DNA of 64,000 bases from Corynebacterium suedekumii (GCF_030252185.1 NZ_CP126970.1:868001-932000), one strand, 5' to 3'. Positions 16,354 to 25,275 are shown, counted from the first letter of the stretch. Notes: generated from the sequence alone by a model not told the origin. Numbers and translations: made by a program.

Positions 16354-16422
16354 CACCGGAATCAGCACTGACGTCTGACACCGGGGCCGAATTCGGCCGG
16401 ATTCCCGCCCGGTGTCAGACGT
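16348..16422. repeat. Palindromic repeat element, copy B
   Basis: Perfect 14-bp arms ACGTCTGACACCGG (16371-16384) and CCGGTGTCAGACGT (16409-16422) are separated by 24 bases. The spacer holds its own palindrome GGCCGAATTCGGCC. An additional half-arm GGTCTGACACCGG (16348-16360) precedes it and supplies the TGA stop of the RNase H-like gene. Confidence 0.85.
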
Positions 16423-16448
16423 TGGAGCCGAAATTTTCTCGCGGAACC

Positions 16449-16490
16449 CTTGACCCGCCCCGACCCGTGTTCTAGGTTAGCCTTACCTTA
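16449..16490 (+). promoter_or_regulatory. Promoter with DtxR-type iron box
   Basis: -35 TTGACC (16449-16454) and -10 TAGGTT (16473-16478) are 18 bp apart. The 19-mer at 16472-16490 (CTAGGTTAGCCTTACCTTA) matches the DtxR consensus at about 16 of 19 positions and covers the -10. The downstream gene is therefore predicted to be repressed when iron is sufficient. Confidence 0.82.
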
Positions 16491-16505
16491 GGTAAGGGAG
16501 AACAC

Positions 16506-17273
16506 ATGGCAAGCACGATCACCTACGCCGAGAACACCGCTCGACGTATCCTGTCCGGCACCGGAGCACTGGCTCTGGTGCCGTACCGCGTTGACCCTGC
16601 CCGGTCCGTCCCCGCTCTCGGTCACGGCGTGGACGAGCAGGGGAGGATCATCGTCGTGTGCACCGCCGATGAGGCGGAGCGCATGGGGGATACGCCGGTG
16701 CGGATCGACGGGGTGAAGAAGGGCATGGAGGTGGACGTCGACATCATCGCCGCCAGCATCCACGCCCTCGGGTTGGTCACCTGGTGTGAGCCTGACATCG
16801 AGATTCCCGGGCTCGGAATCGAGGCGTCGCCCTACCTGAGGTTCGGCATCGTGGACACGGAGACCCTGTTCATCCGCACCCCGCACGGCACCACGCGGTG
16901 CGAGGTGGCGGACCTGTGGCTCGGGGAGATGGTCCCGGATGAGATCACCCGGCGGGAATTCGACGCCCGGGACGAGATCACCCGGCTCACCGACCGACAG
17001 CTCGCCGGCCTGGTCACCGGCGTGTTCGTCGGGATGATCCCGGGTGTGGTCCTCTCCGATCAGGAGCAGCCGATGTGTGCGGGTCTGCAGCATCGGCTGG
17101 CCGTGGTTGACGTCGACCGCTCCGGCATCGTCGTCATGGAGACCACCGATGTCCGGGTGATCACCGTCCTGGTGCGCTTCCCGCATCCGGTGTCCACCCT
17201 CGAAGGCCTGGCCCGGGCCGTGGACGCCCTGGCCGCCCAGACCTCGGTGCGGGACGCCTCACCGCGTATCTGA
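16506..17273 (+). CDS. Iron-regulated DUF2470/HugZ-like protein
   Basis: A 255-residue cytoplasmic protein. The N-terminal half has a split-barrel flavin-reductase-like look, and the C-terminal 90 residues (VVDVDRSGIVVMETTD...VRFPHPVSTLEGLARAVDAL) resemble DUF2470, as found in HugZ-type haem-utilisation proteins. The DtxR-type box over its promoter supports a role in haem or iron use. AAGGGAG precedes the ATG. The family call is by pattern and uncertain. Confidence 0.6.
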   Translation: MASTITYAENTARRILSGTGALALVPYRVDPARSVPALGHGVDEQGRIIVVCTADEAERMGDTPVRIDGVKKGMEVDVDIIAASIHALGLVTWCEPDIEIPGLGIEASPYLRFGIVDTETLFIRTPHGTTRCEVADLWLGEMVPDEITRREFDARDEITRLTDRQLAGLVTGVFVGMIPGVVLSDQEQPMCAGLQHRLAVVDVDRSGIVVMETTDVRVITVLVRFPHPVSTLEGLARAVDALAAQTSVRDASPRI

Positions 17274-17289
17274 TACCCGTCAACCGAGG

Positions 17290-17325
17290 AACGCGCGGGA
17301 CCCTGGAGACAGGGTTCCGCGCGTT
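17290..17325 (+). terminator. Strong hairpin terminator
   Basis: A 16-bp stem with one non-Watson-Crick G-T position (17290-17305 and 17310-17325) around a GAGA loop, followed by a T. It sits 17 bases after the iron-regulated gene and before the convergent DUF1540 gene. Confidence 0.75.
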
Positions 17326-17343
17326 TCGCCGTTCAGGAAAAGG

Positions 17344-17622
17344 TCAGCGTGCTGAGTAGTCGGCACAGGTGGCGGCGTCACCGGTGATGGAGATGCCGGA
17401 GGCGGTGCACATCAGCGCCTCATTGTGGGTGCAGTCGAGGCGTTGACAGGCGCCGACCTGGCCGTGGGCGTCCGAGAGGCCGGCCCGCAGGTCGAGGGTG
17501 GTGAAGGTGTCGCACGCCGCGGTGTCGGCTCCGCCGACGGTGATGGCGAAGGCGGTGCAGCCCTCGTTGTTGAAGGCGCAGGCGGTGGTGGTGCAGGACG
17601 AGACCTGGGTGATGGTGGACAT
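17344..17622 (-). CDS. DUF1540 protein with two cysteine-rich repeats
   Basis: A 92-residue protein with two copies of the DUF1540 pattern, each carrying about four to five cysteines (V-x-SC-x4-AC...C-x-AF and VGACQRLDCTHN...C-x-A). The cysteines suggest metal binding. AAGGAG precedes the ATG. No known pathway; family members are small cytoplasmic proteins of unknown role. Confidence 0.8.
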   Translation of the reverse strand: MSTITQVSSCTTTACAFNNEGCTAFAITVGGADTAACDTFTTLDLRAGLSDAHGQVGACQRLDCTHNEALMCTASGISITGDAATCADYSAR

Positions 17623-17903
17623 GGTGCGAATCTCCTTGAGCCGAAAAGCTGGACAGGTGTTCCGCGTATCTGATGTGACCCGATTCTAACCGCGGTGACT
17701 AGCGCAAACAAGGAAGGTGAGGCTGCGCTTCGCGCGGTGTGGGGGGACCACGGCGGCGTCGATAAGCGGGCGTGATCTCCGACGCCTGCCCCGTTCGGGT
17801 GTGGCCCACGACATTTTTGATGCTATCTATTGCCTGTGGCACGCTAATGATAGTTTCATTGACCTATTGCGCGGCACCGAGCCGCCCTTAGAACGGAGCA
17901 CAC

Positions 17904-18959
17904 GTGCGTACACGAGGACCCCTCACCCTCGGCGCCACGGCTGTCCTGGCATTCGGTCTGGTGTCGTGCGCCGACCTCGGCGGACTGGACCTGGACACCG
18001 TCGGAGCCCCCGACAAAACCACCTACGTCAAACTCGCGCTCAACCAGTCGGAGAGCCACCCCAGCTTCATCGCGCTGGAGAACCTCTCCAAACGATTCGA
18101 GGAACGCACCGACGGCCGCTGGGTCATCGAGGTGTTCCCCAACGAGCAGCTCGGATCGCAGCAGGAGGTGCTGCAGTTCGTCATGTCGAGCGCCATCGAG
18201 ATGGCGATCGTCTCCGGCACCCAGCTGGAGAACCTCAACAAGGACTTCCAGGTGCTCAACATGCCCACCACCTTCGGCTCCGTCGACCACCAGATGAGCG
18301 TCGTCCGTGACCAGGACCTCATGGAACCGCTGTTCACCAGCCTGGAGGACCAGAACATCTCCGTCATCGGCGGATTCACCCAGGGCAGCCGCAGCATCTA
18401 CACCTCCGACTCGCCGGTGCTCACGCCGGCGGACATGGCCGGCCGGAAGATCCGCGTCCAGGAATCCGACATGCACATCCGCATGATCCAGCTCATGGGC
18501 GGCTCCGCCACCCCGCTGTCCTACGGCGAGGTGTACACCGCCATTCAGTCCGGCGTCCTCGACGGCGCCGAGAACAACGAGGTCAGCTACGTCACCCAGA
18601 ACCATTACGAGGTGGCCGAGCACTGGAGCCAGACCGAGCACCTCGTCGGCCTGGACTACATGGTCATGCGCCACGACCTGCTCGAGGCCATGAGCGAGCA
18701 GGACCGGGACGCCTTCCTCGACGAGTGGGACAAGGCCATGGTCGAGCACACCGACCTGTGGAACGCCGAGACGGCCCAGGCCATCGAGGACGCCAAGGCC
18801 GGCGGGGCGACCTTCCACGAGGTCGACCGGGCCGCCTTCCAGGAGGCGCTCGCACCCATCAAGGACGAGTTCCTCACCACACCGTTCCAGCGGGAGCTGT
18901 TCGACAAGGTGCGCGCCGCCGACACCGCTGAGTCCACCGACCCGGAAAGTGGCGAGTGA
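17904..18959 (+). CDS. dctP: TRAP transporter solute-binding lipoprotein
   Basis: A 351-residue DctP-family binding protein. The lipobox LVSC places the lipid-modified cysteine at 22, so it is tethered outside the membrane. The DctP signature region with YTAIQSGVLDGAENN is intact. GTG start behind ACGGAG. The upstream 280 bp are AT-richer than the rest. The three TRAP genes overlap (GTGA, TAATG) and face the lldR gene, with lutABC beyond, so lactate or another 2-hydroxy or keto acid is a likely substrate. Confidence 0.87.
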   Translation: MRTRGPLTLGATAVLAFGLVSCADLGGLDLDTVGAPDKTTYVKLALNQSESHPSFIALENLSKRFEERTDGRWVIEVFPNEQLGSQQEVLQFVMSSAIEMAIVSGTQLENLNKDFQVLNMPTTFGSVDHQMSVVRDQDLMEPLFTSLEDQNISVIGGFTQGSRSIYTSDSPVLTPADMAGRKIRVQESDMHIRMIQLMGGSATPLSYGEVYTAIQSGVLDGAENNEVSYVTQNHYEVAEHWSQTEHLVGLDYMVMRHDLLEAMSEQDRDAFLDEWDKAMVEHTDLWNAETAQAIEDAKAGGATFHEVDRAAFQEALAPIKDEFLTTPFQRELFDKVRAADTAESTDPESGE

Positions 18960-19603
18960 TCACCGTGCACAACCTCAAGAAGCCCCTGCTCTCCCTCCTC
19001 GGGATCCTGAGCATCATCCTGTTCGCCCTGCTCGTCTGCGTGACCGTGTGGCAGGTGTTCACCCGCCAGGTGCTGGACAATTCCTCGACGTGGTCGGAGG
19101 AGCTGTCGAAGATTCTGTTCGTGTGGCTGTCCTTCATCGGCTCGGCCTTCCTCTTCGGAGAGCGCGGTCACATCGCCGTCGACTTCATCGCCCGCCGCTT
19201 CGGCCCCCGGGCCCGGCGGGTCCTGGCCATCGTCGTGCAGGTGGTCATCATCGCCTTCGCGCTCGGCGCCATGATCTGGGGCGGCTACCTCGCCTCCTCG
19301 ATCGCGTGGAATCAGAACCTCACCGCCCTGCCGTTCACCATCGGCTGGGTCTACCTGGTCATTCCCGCCGCCGGTGTGTTCATCACCGTCTTCGCCCTCA
19401 TGGATCTCATCGCCCTGTGGCGCGGTGAGGAGGAGCCCTACCCGGAGATCGAGGATCCGGAGGAGCCGCTGCGTCCGCAGGAGGCCGCTGAGGTCAGCGC
19501 GGTTGCCACCGAGTCAGCTCCGGCCTCGGCGCCGGCGTCGGCCCCGGGATCCACCCCTGCCACGTCCGCCCCGCACACCGCACCGGAAGGTGGTCGGAAG
19601 TAA
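18956..19603 (+). CDS. dctQ: TRAP transporter small membrane subunit
   Basis: A 215-residue DctQ protein with four predicted membrane segments in residues 1-155 and the family signature W-x-EEL-x-K. The last 60 residues form a Pro/Ala/Ser/Glu-rich tail that is unusual for DctQ proteins, which normally end soon after helix 4. The GTG start overlaps the dctP stop. Confidence 0.85.
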   Translation: MITVHNLKKPLLSLLGILSIILFALLVCVTVWQVFTRQVLDNSSTWSEELSKILFVWLSFIGSAFLFGERGHIAVDFIARRFGPRARRVLAIVVQVVIIAFALGAMIWGGYLASSIAWNQNLTALPFTIGWVYLVIPAAGVFITVFALMDLIALWRGEEEPYPEIEDPEEPLRPQEAAEVSAVATESAPASAPASAPGSTPATSAPHTAPEGGRK

Positions 19604-20919
19604 TGCTGTCCCCCATGGCGGTCGCCGCCCTCATCCTGCTCATCGGCATCGTGCTGCTCATCATCGCCTCGGTGCCCATCGCCGTGGCCATCGGCATGTC
19701 CTCGCTGCTCGCGGCGATGGCGGTCCTCGGTCCGGAGAACGCCGCCCAGGCCGCGGCGCAACGCATGTTCACCGGCACCAACTCCTTCAGTCTGCTGGCC
19801 ATCCCCTTCTTCGTCCTGGCGGGTTCGCTCATGAACTCCGGTGGCATCGCCGGACGGCTCATCGACGCCGCGAAGGTCCTCGTCGGCCGCCTCCCGGCGT
19901 CGATGGCGCAGACCAACATCGTCGCCAACGCCATGTTCGGCGCCGTCTCCGGCGCGGCCGTCGCCGCCGCCTCCGCGGTGGGCACCGTCATGACCCCGCG
20001 GATGAAGGAGGACGGGTACTCCCGTTCCTACGCCGCGGCCGTCAACGTCGCCTCCGCCCCCTCGGGCATGCTCATCCCGCCGTCGAACACCTTCATCGTC
20101 TACTCGCTGGTGTCCTCGACGTCGATCGCGGCCCTGTTCATGGCGGGTGTCGGCCCGGGCCTGCTGTGGGTGATCGCCTGTCTCATCGTGGGCACCCTGC
20201 TGGCGCGGAAGGAGAACTACCGCCGCGACGTCGCCCGGCCGAGCTTCTCGGTCGTGCTGCTCACCCTGTGGCGGGCCGTGCCGTCGTTGCTCATGATCTT
20301 CATCGTCATCGGCGGCATCCTGCTCGGCTGGTTCACCCCGACCGAGTCGGCGGCCATCGCCGTGGTCTACTGCCTGGTCCTCGGCTTCGCGTACCGGGCG
20401 ATCCGGGTGCGTGATCTGCCGGACATCCTGCTGCGGGCGACCCGGACGACGTCGATCGTCATGCTGCTGGTGGCGGTGTCCTCCATCCTGTCCTGGGTCA
20501 TGGCGTTCGCCCGGATCCCGCAGATGATCTCCTCGGGCCTGCTCGCGGTGTCCGACTCCAAGGTGGTCATCCTGCTCATCATGATGTTCATCCTGCTGCT
20601 CATCGGCACGTTCATGGACCCCACCCCGGCGATCCTCATCTTCGTGCCGATCTTCCTGCCGGTGGTCATGGAGCTCGGAGTGGACCCGGTCCACTTCGGC
20701 GCCATGGTGGTGATGAACCTGTCCGTGGGCGTGATCACCCCGCCGGTGGGCAACGTGCTCTTCGTCGGTGCGCAGGTGGCGGGTCTGCGGATCGAGTCGG
20801 TCATCGCGAAGCTGTGGCCGTTCCTCGTGGCCATCATCATCGCCCTGTTCGTCGTGGTGTTCGTGCCGCAGATCTCGCTGTGGCTGCCGGAGACGATGGG
20901 CCTGATGGGCGCCGGTTAA
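19603..20919 (+). CDS. dctM: TRAP transporter large membrane subunit
   Basis: A 438-residue permease of the DctM type with about 12 membrane segments. Typical stretches include PFFVLAGSLMNSGGIAGR, PPSNTFIVYSLV and TPPVGNVLFVGAQVAG. It couples solute import to a sodium or proton gradient together with DctP and DctQ. Its start overlaps the dctQ stop (TAATG). It ends 18 bp before the convergent lldR gene. Confidence 0.92.
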   Translation: MLSPMAVAALILLIGIVLLIIASVPIAVAIGMSSLLAAMAVLGPENAAQAAAQRMFTGTNSFSLLAIPFFVLAGSLMNSGGIAGRLIDAAKVLVGRLPASMAQTNIVANAMFGAVSGAAVAAASAVGTVMTPRMKEDGYSRSYAAAVNVASAPSGMLIPPSNTFIVYSLVSSTSIAALFMAGVGPGLLWVIACLIVGTLLARKENYRRDVARPSFSVVLLTLWRAVPSLLMIFIVIGGILLGWFTPTESAAIAVVYCLVLGFAYRAIRVRDLPDILLRATRTTSIVMLLVAVSSILSWVMAFARIPQMISSGLLAVSDSKVVILLIMMFILLLIGTFMDPTPAILIFVPIFLPVVMELGVDPVHFGAMVVMNLSVGVITPPVGNVLFVGAQVAGLRIESVIAKLWPFLVAIIIALFVVVFVPQISLWLPETMGLMGAG

Positions 20920-20937
20920 CCGCAGGCTAACCGCCGG

Positions 20938-21678
20938 TCAACTGCGCTCCGGGGTGGTGTCGCCCATCTCGGGCGCGAGCTCCGAGAACCACAGGATGTG
21001 CTGCCGCAGTCGCGCGGCGGCGTCCTCGCCCCGGCGGTCCATCACGGCGTCGAGAATCCCGTGGTGCTGGTCCTGCAAGGAGCAGCTCACGGAACGCCAG
21101 TCGGGCAGCTCGGCGACGGTCTCCCGGACGTAGCCGATGGTGGCCTGGCGCAGCGAGTCCATGACCGTCTCCACGACGACGTTGCCGGCCAGGGACGTGA
21201 GCAGGATGTGGAATTCGGCGTCGCGTCGGTGGAACTCGTCGGCGGACATGTCCGGATCGTCCATCGTCGCCAGCAGCTTCGCCGCCCGGGACAGGGCGGC
21301 GGTGCGTTCGGGGGTGTCGGGGGCGAGCGCCCCTTCGACGGCGGCCTGGGTCTCCAGGAGGAGGCGGGTGGCCACGATGTCGCCGACGGGCAGGGAGCGG
21401 GTGGCCACGTGCAGTCGTAGGGCCCAGGACAGGGCGGCGGAGGGTTCGGAGATGACCACGGCGCCGGCGGTGGGGCCGGAGCCGGTGGCGGAGCGGACCA
21501 GCCCCATGGCGTCGAGGACGCGGATCGCCTCCCGGACGGAGGCCCGGGAGATGCTGAAGTTCTCGGCGAGCTGGCGTTCGCCGGGGAGTTTGTCGCCGAC
21601 GGTGATCTCTCCGGCGCGCAGGCGCTCCTCCAGCCAGTCGAGGACGACGGTGTAGGCGCGGGGGGTGGCGGGAGGCAT
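20938..21678 (-). CDS. lldR: GntR/FadR-family lactate-responsive repressor
   Basis: A 246-residue regulator with an N-terminal winged HTH (LPGERQLAENFSISRASVREAI) and a C-terminal FCD ligand domain (residues about 85-225; metal-type residues in EFHRRDAEFH and QDQHHGIL). It is divergent from lutABC, whose promoter carries a TGGTCAGACCA site fitting the LldR operator TNGTNNNACNA. L-lactate is the expected inducer. TAAGAT lies 7 bases before its ATG. Confidence 0.85.
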   Translation of the reverse strand: MPPATPRAYTVVLDWLEERLRAGEITVGDKLPGERQLAENFSISRASVREAIRVLDAMGLVRSATGSGPTAGAVVISEPSAALSWALRLHVATRSLPVGDIVATRLLLETQAAVEGALAPDTPERTAALSRAAKLLATMDDPDMSADEFHRRDAEFHILLTSLAGNVVVETVMDSLRQATIGYVRETVAELPDWRSVSCSLQDQHHGILDAVMDRRGEDAAARLRQHILWFSELAPEMGDTTPERS

Positions 21679-21720
21679 GCGGACAATCTTAACCCGCGAG
21701 AATACGCGGACCGTTCCCGG

Positions 21721-21759
21721 TTGCGTGACCCGCGTCACCGACCTATTATGGTCAGACCA
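21721..21759 (+). promoter_or_regulatory. lutABC promoter with LldR operator
   Basis: -35 TTGCGT (21721-21726), 17-bp spacer, -10 TATTAT (21744-21749). The operator TGGTCAGACCA (21749-21759) starts at the last base of the -10 and is a perfect palindrome around a central base. It matches the published TNGTNNNACNA LldR consensus, so repression by blocking initiation is expected. Confidence 0.85.
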
Positions 21760-21780
21760 CAGACGCCTCCCGGAGGACCC

Positions 21781-22584
21781 ATGAGAATCGCCCTGTTCTC
21801 CACGTGCATCGTGGACGCCATGTACCCACGGGTGGCACTGGCCACCGTCCGCATCCTCGAACGCCTCGGCCACGAGGTGATCTTCCCGCCCGGCCAGGGC
21901 TGCTGCTCGCAGATGCACGTCAACAGCGGCTACCTCGATGACGCGCTGCCCGTCGTACGCAACCACGTCCGTGCCTTCGCCGACGCCCGTTTCGACGTCG
22001 CCGTCGCCCCCTCCGGTTCCTGCGTCGCCTCCCTCGGCCACCAGCAGCCCATGGTCGCCCGCGCCGGCGGGGACGAGGCCCTCGCCCGGGAGGCCGCCGA
22101 GCTCGCGGGCCGCACCTACGAGCTCTCCCAGCTGCTTGTCGACGTCCTCGGGGTCACCGACGCCGCCACTGACCTGGGGTCCTGGTTCCCCCACACCGTC
22201 ACCTACCACCCCTCCTGCCACGGCACCCGCCTCCTGCGCCTGGGCGACCGGCAGTCGGACCTGCTGCGCACCGTCGGGGACATCGACTACCGCGAGCTGC
22301 CCGACGCCGCCGAATGCTGCGGTTTCGGCGGCACCTTCTCCCTGAAGAACCCGGACGTCTCCGGCGCGATGGCGGAGGAGAAGATCGGCAACATCGTGGC
22401 CAGCGGGGCGTCGATATGCACCGGCGGTGACGCCGCCTGCCTCCTCCACCTGGGCGGGGCGATGCGGAAGCGGGGGAGCGGGCCCACGACCCTGCACCTG
22501 GCGGAGATCCTCGCCGCCACCCGTGAGCACCCGCTCGACCCGACCAGCTACGACCACTCCATCCCGGAAGGGGCCCGGCGATGA
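21781..22584 (+). CDS. lutA: L-lactate utilisation protein LutA
   Basis: A 267-residue protein with two cysteine-rich CCG-type domains (about 1-90 with PPGQGCCSQMHVNSGY; about 140-240 with YHPSCHGTRLL and AAECCGFGGTF), typical of the LldE/LutA subunit of the non-flavin L-lactate oxidation complex. The ATG at 21781 follows GGAGGACCC. It overlaps lutB by ATGA. Confidence 0.92.
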   Translation: MRIALFSTCIVDAMYPRVALATVRILERLGHEVIFPPGQGCCSQMHVNSGYLDDALPVVRNHVRAFADARFDVAVAPSGSCVASLGHQQPMVARAGGDEALAREAAELAGRTYELSQLLVDVLGVTDAATDLGSWFPHTVTYHPSCHGTRLLRLGDRQSDLLRTVGDIDYRELPDAAECCGFGGTFSLKNPDVSGAMAEEKIGNIVASGASICTGGDAACLLHLGGAMRKRGSGPTTLHLAEILAATREHPLDPTSYDHSIPEGARR

Positions 22585-24056
22585 GCCCCACCCCGCTCGG
22601 CCTGCCCGTCGCCCGTCCCCCGGTCCACGGCCACGGCAACCTCCACGCGGAGACCGCCTTCCCCGCCGCCGCGAAGGAGCAGATGCGCAACGAACAGATG
22701 CGCGCCAACATCCACCACGCCACCCACACCATCCGCGCCAAGCGGGCCAACGTCACGGCCGAGCTGCCCGACTGGGAGGCCCTGCGGGACGCCGCCTCGG
22801 CGATCAAGCAGGACGTCGGCGCCCGCCTGCCGGAGCTGCTGGAGGAGTTCGAGGCCAACCTCACCGCCCGCGGCGCGCACGTCCACTGGGCGCGTGACGC
22901 CGCGGAGGCCAACGAGATCGTCGCCGACCTCGTCCGTGCCACCGGGGTCGACGAGGTGATCAAGGTCAAGTCCATGGCCACCCAGGAGATCGGCCTGGAC
23001 GAGTACCTGGCGGGGGAGGGGATCGCGGCGATCGAGACGGACCTGGCGGAGCTCATCGTCCAGCTCGGCCACGACAAGCCCTCCCACATCCTCGTGCCCG
23101 CGATCCACCGCAACCGCGACGAGATCCGGGAGATCTTCCTCAACGAGATGCCCGGCGTCGACGCCTCCCTGTCCACCGAGCCCGCCGAGCTCGCCGACGC
23201 CGCCCGCACCCACCTGCGGGAGAAGTTCCTGTCCACCTCCGTGGCCATCTCGGGGGCGAACTTCGGTGTCGCCGACACCGGCACGCTGGCCGTCGTCGAG
23301 TCCGAGGGCAACGGACGGATGTGTCTGACGCTGCCGGACACCCTCATCACCGTCATGGGCATCGAGAAGCTCGTCCCCACCTTCGACGACCTGGAGGTGT
23401 TCCTCCAGCTGCTGCCGCGGTCCTCGACCGGCGAGCGGATGAACCCCTACACCTCCATGTGGACCGGAGTGACCCCCGACGACGGCCCCCAGGACGTCCA
23501 CGTCATTCTCCTGGACAACGGCCGCACCGCCGTCCTCGACGACCCGGCCGGCCGCTCCGCCCTGCACTGCATCCGCTGCTCCGCCTGCCTCAACGTCTGC
23601 CCCGTCTACGAGCATGCGGGCGGCCACGCCTACGGCTCGACCTACCCCGGGCCCATCGGGGCGATCCTCTCGCCGCAGCTCACGGGCATCACCTCCGCGG
23701 AGAACGCCTCCCTGCCGTTCGCTTCCTCCCTGTGCGGGGCGTGTTACGACGTCTGCCCCGTCAAGATCAACATCCCCGACATCCTCGTCCATCTCCGCGC
23801 CCAGGCCGTCGAGGCGGAGAATCACACGATCCCCAGCCAGATGGACCTGCTCATGAAGGGCGCGTCCGTCCTCATGTCCCGCGGCCTGTTCATGTCGGTG
23901 GCCGAACGCCTGCTCCCGCTCGGCCACCTCGTCGGCCGCCGCGGCATCGGCTGGCTGCCCAGCATCGCCGGCGGGTGGGCGCAGGAGCGAGATCGTCCCC
24001 ACCCCACCGCGGCAGTCCTTCCGTCACTGGTGGGCATCCCAGGAGGCCGACAATGA
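22581..24056 (+). CDS. lutB: L-lactate utilisation iron-sulfur protein LutB
   Basis: A 491-residue LldF/LutB subunit. The N-terminal two thirds resembles LutC; the C-terminal part has two ferredoxin-type motifs, C330-x2-C333-x2-C336-x3-C340-P and C385-x2-C388-x3-C392-P, followed by the usual C-terminal tail. It carries electrons from lactate oxidation. Overlaps with both neighbours indicate one lutABC operon. Confidence 0.95.
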   Translation: MSPTPLGLPVARPPVHGHGNLHAETAFPAAAKEQMRNEQMRANIHHATHTIRAKRANVTAELPDWEALRDAASAIKQDVGARLPELLEEFEANLTARGAHVHWARDAAEANEIVADLVRATGVDEVIKVKSMATQEIGLDEYLAGEGIAAIETDLAELIVQLGHDKPSHILVPAIHRNRDEIREIFLNEMPGVDASLSTEPAELADAARTHLREKFLSTSVAISGANFGVADTGTLAVVESEGNGRMCLTLPDTLITVMGIEKLVPTFDDLEVFLQLLPRSSTGERMNPYTSMWTGVTPDDGPQDVHVILLDNGRTAVLDDPAGRSALHCIRCSACLNVCPVYEHAGGHAYGSTYPGPIGAILSPQLTGITSAENASLPFASSLCGACYDVCPVKINIPDILVHLRAQAVEAENHTIPSQMDLLMKGASVLMSRGLFMSVAERLLPLGHLVGRRGIGWLPSIAGGWAQERDRPHPTAAVLPSLVGIPGGRQ

Positions 24057-24664
24057 CTGACGCCAAGACCGAGATCCTCGCCCGGATCCGCTCCTCGCTT
24101 ATCGACGCCCCCGCGTCCCCCACCATCCCCCGCACCTACCGCCGATCCTCGGCACTGGGGCGTGAGGAGATCCTCGACATGCTCGAGGACCGGCTGGTGG
24201 ACTACCGGGCGGGCGTGTACCGGGAGACCGCGGAAACCCTCCCCGGTCGTGTGGCCGCCCTCCTGGGCGACGGCGCACGGGTCGTGATCCCCGCCGGCCT
24301 GCCGGGAGGATGGGTGCCGGCGTCGGTGGAGGGGGTCGTCGATACGCAGCTGAGCGTGCGCGAGCTCGACGCCCTCGACGCCGTGCTCACCTCCTCCACC
24401 GTCACCTGCGCCGAGACCGGCACCATCGTCCTCACCGCGCGGGAGGATGAAGGCCGCCGCGCCATCTCCCTGGTGCCCGACCACCACATCTGCGTCGTGC
24501 CCGCCGACTCCGTCGTCGAACTGTTCCCCGAGGCCCTGGCGCGTGTCGAACCCACCGCGCCGATCACCATGATCTCCGGGCCGTCCGCCACCTCCGACAT
24601 CGAACTCGAACGCGTCGAGGGCGTGCATGGGCCCAGAATGCTCGACGTGATCATCCTGGCCTGA
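24053..24664 (+). CDS. lutC: L-lactate utilisation protein LutC
   Basis: A 203-residue LUD-domain protein (LldG/LutC), with TCAETGTIVL and the C-terminal ISGPSATSDIELERVEGVHGP signature. ATG overlaps the lutB stop and follows AGGAGG. It completes the lactate oxidation complex. Residues near the start (SSLIDAP) are encoded by one of the repeated GCTTATCGACGC strings noted in the findings. Confidence 0.93.
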   Translation: MTDAKTEILARIRSSLIDAPASPTIPRTYRRSSALGREEILDMLEDRLVDYRAGVYRETAETLPGRVAALLGDGARVVIPAGLPGGWVPASVEGVVDTQLSVRELDALDAVLTSSTVTCAETGTIVLTAREDEGRRAISLVPDHHICVVPADSVVELFPEALARVEPTAPITMISGPSATSDIELERVEGVHGPRMLDVIILA

Positions 24665-24708
24665 CGTATCGTCGGCCCTGTCCCCACTGACCACACCAGG
24701 AGGAACAC

Positions 24709-25266
24709 ATGACCCGCATCGCCATCATCGTTGGCAGTACCCGCCCCAGCCGCAACGCACCCGCCGTCGCCGACTGGGTGTACGAGAATGCCCAGGACCG
24801 CACCGACGCCGAGTTCGAGCTCGTCGACATCGCCGACTACGACCTCCCGCTTCTCGACGAACCCAACCCGCCCGCCATGGGCCAGTACGAGAACGAGCAC
24901 ACCAAGAAGTGGGCGGAGAAGATCGCCTCCTTCGACGGCTACATCTTCGTCACCCCCGAGTACAACCACTCCGTCCCCGGCGCCCTGAAGAACGCCGTCG
25001 ACTACCTCTACGCGGAGTGGAACAACAAGGCCATCGGCTTTGTCTCCTACGGCTCCGCCGGCGGCACCCGCGCCGTCGAGGCCTGGCGCCTCATCGCCGC
25101 CGAACTCCAGATGGCCGACGTCCGCGCCCAGGTGTTCCTCACCTTCGCCAACGACTTCGCCTCCATGAGCGAGTTCACCCCGACCGAGGGCTCCACGGTT
25201 GCTCTCGAGGCCGTCTACGACCAGGTCGTCTCCTGGTCCGAGGCGCTGAAGACCGTGCGCTCCTAG
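24709..25266 (+). CDS. NADPH-dependent FMN reductase
   Basis: A 185-residue flavodoxin-like reductase. The FMN phosphate loop is GSTRPSRNAPAVADW and PEYNHSVPGALKNAVDYL is the family hallmark. It transfers electrons from NAD(P)H to FMN or quinones. AGGAGGAACAC precedes the ATG. It stands 44 bp after lutC and may be read from the same transcript. Confidence 0.9.
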   Translation: MTRIAIIVGSTRPSRNAPAVADWVYENAQDRTDAEFELVDIADYDLPLLDEPNPPAMGQYENEHTKKWAEKIASFDGYIFVTPEYNHSVPGALKNAVDYLYAEWNNKAIGFVSYGSAGGTRAVEAWRLIAAELQMADVRAQVFLTFANDFASMSEFTPTEGSTVALEAVYDQVVSWSEALKTVRS

Positions 25267-25275
25267 TTTTTCCGT

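Noticed and set aside
17740..17750. TGGGGGGACCA as an LldR operator before dctP
   Set aside because: One mismatch in a G-run, 154 bp from the start codon; too weak to list as a site.
22548..24002. Long antisense frame opposite lutB
   Set aside because: No recognisable domain; lutB has all cluster cysteines and is clearly the coding strand.
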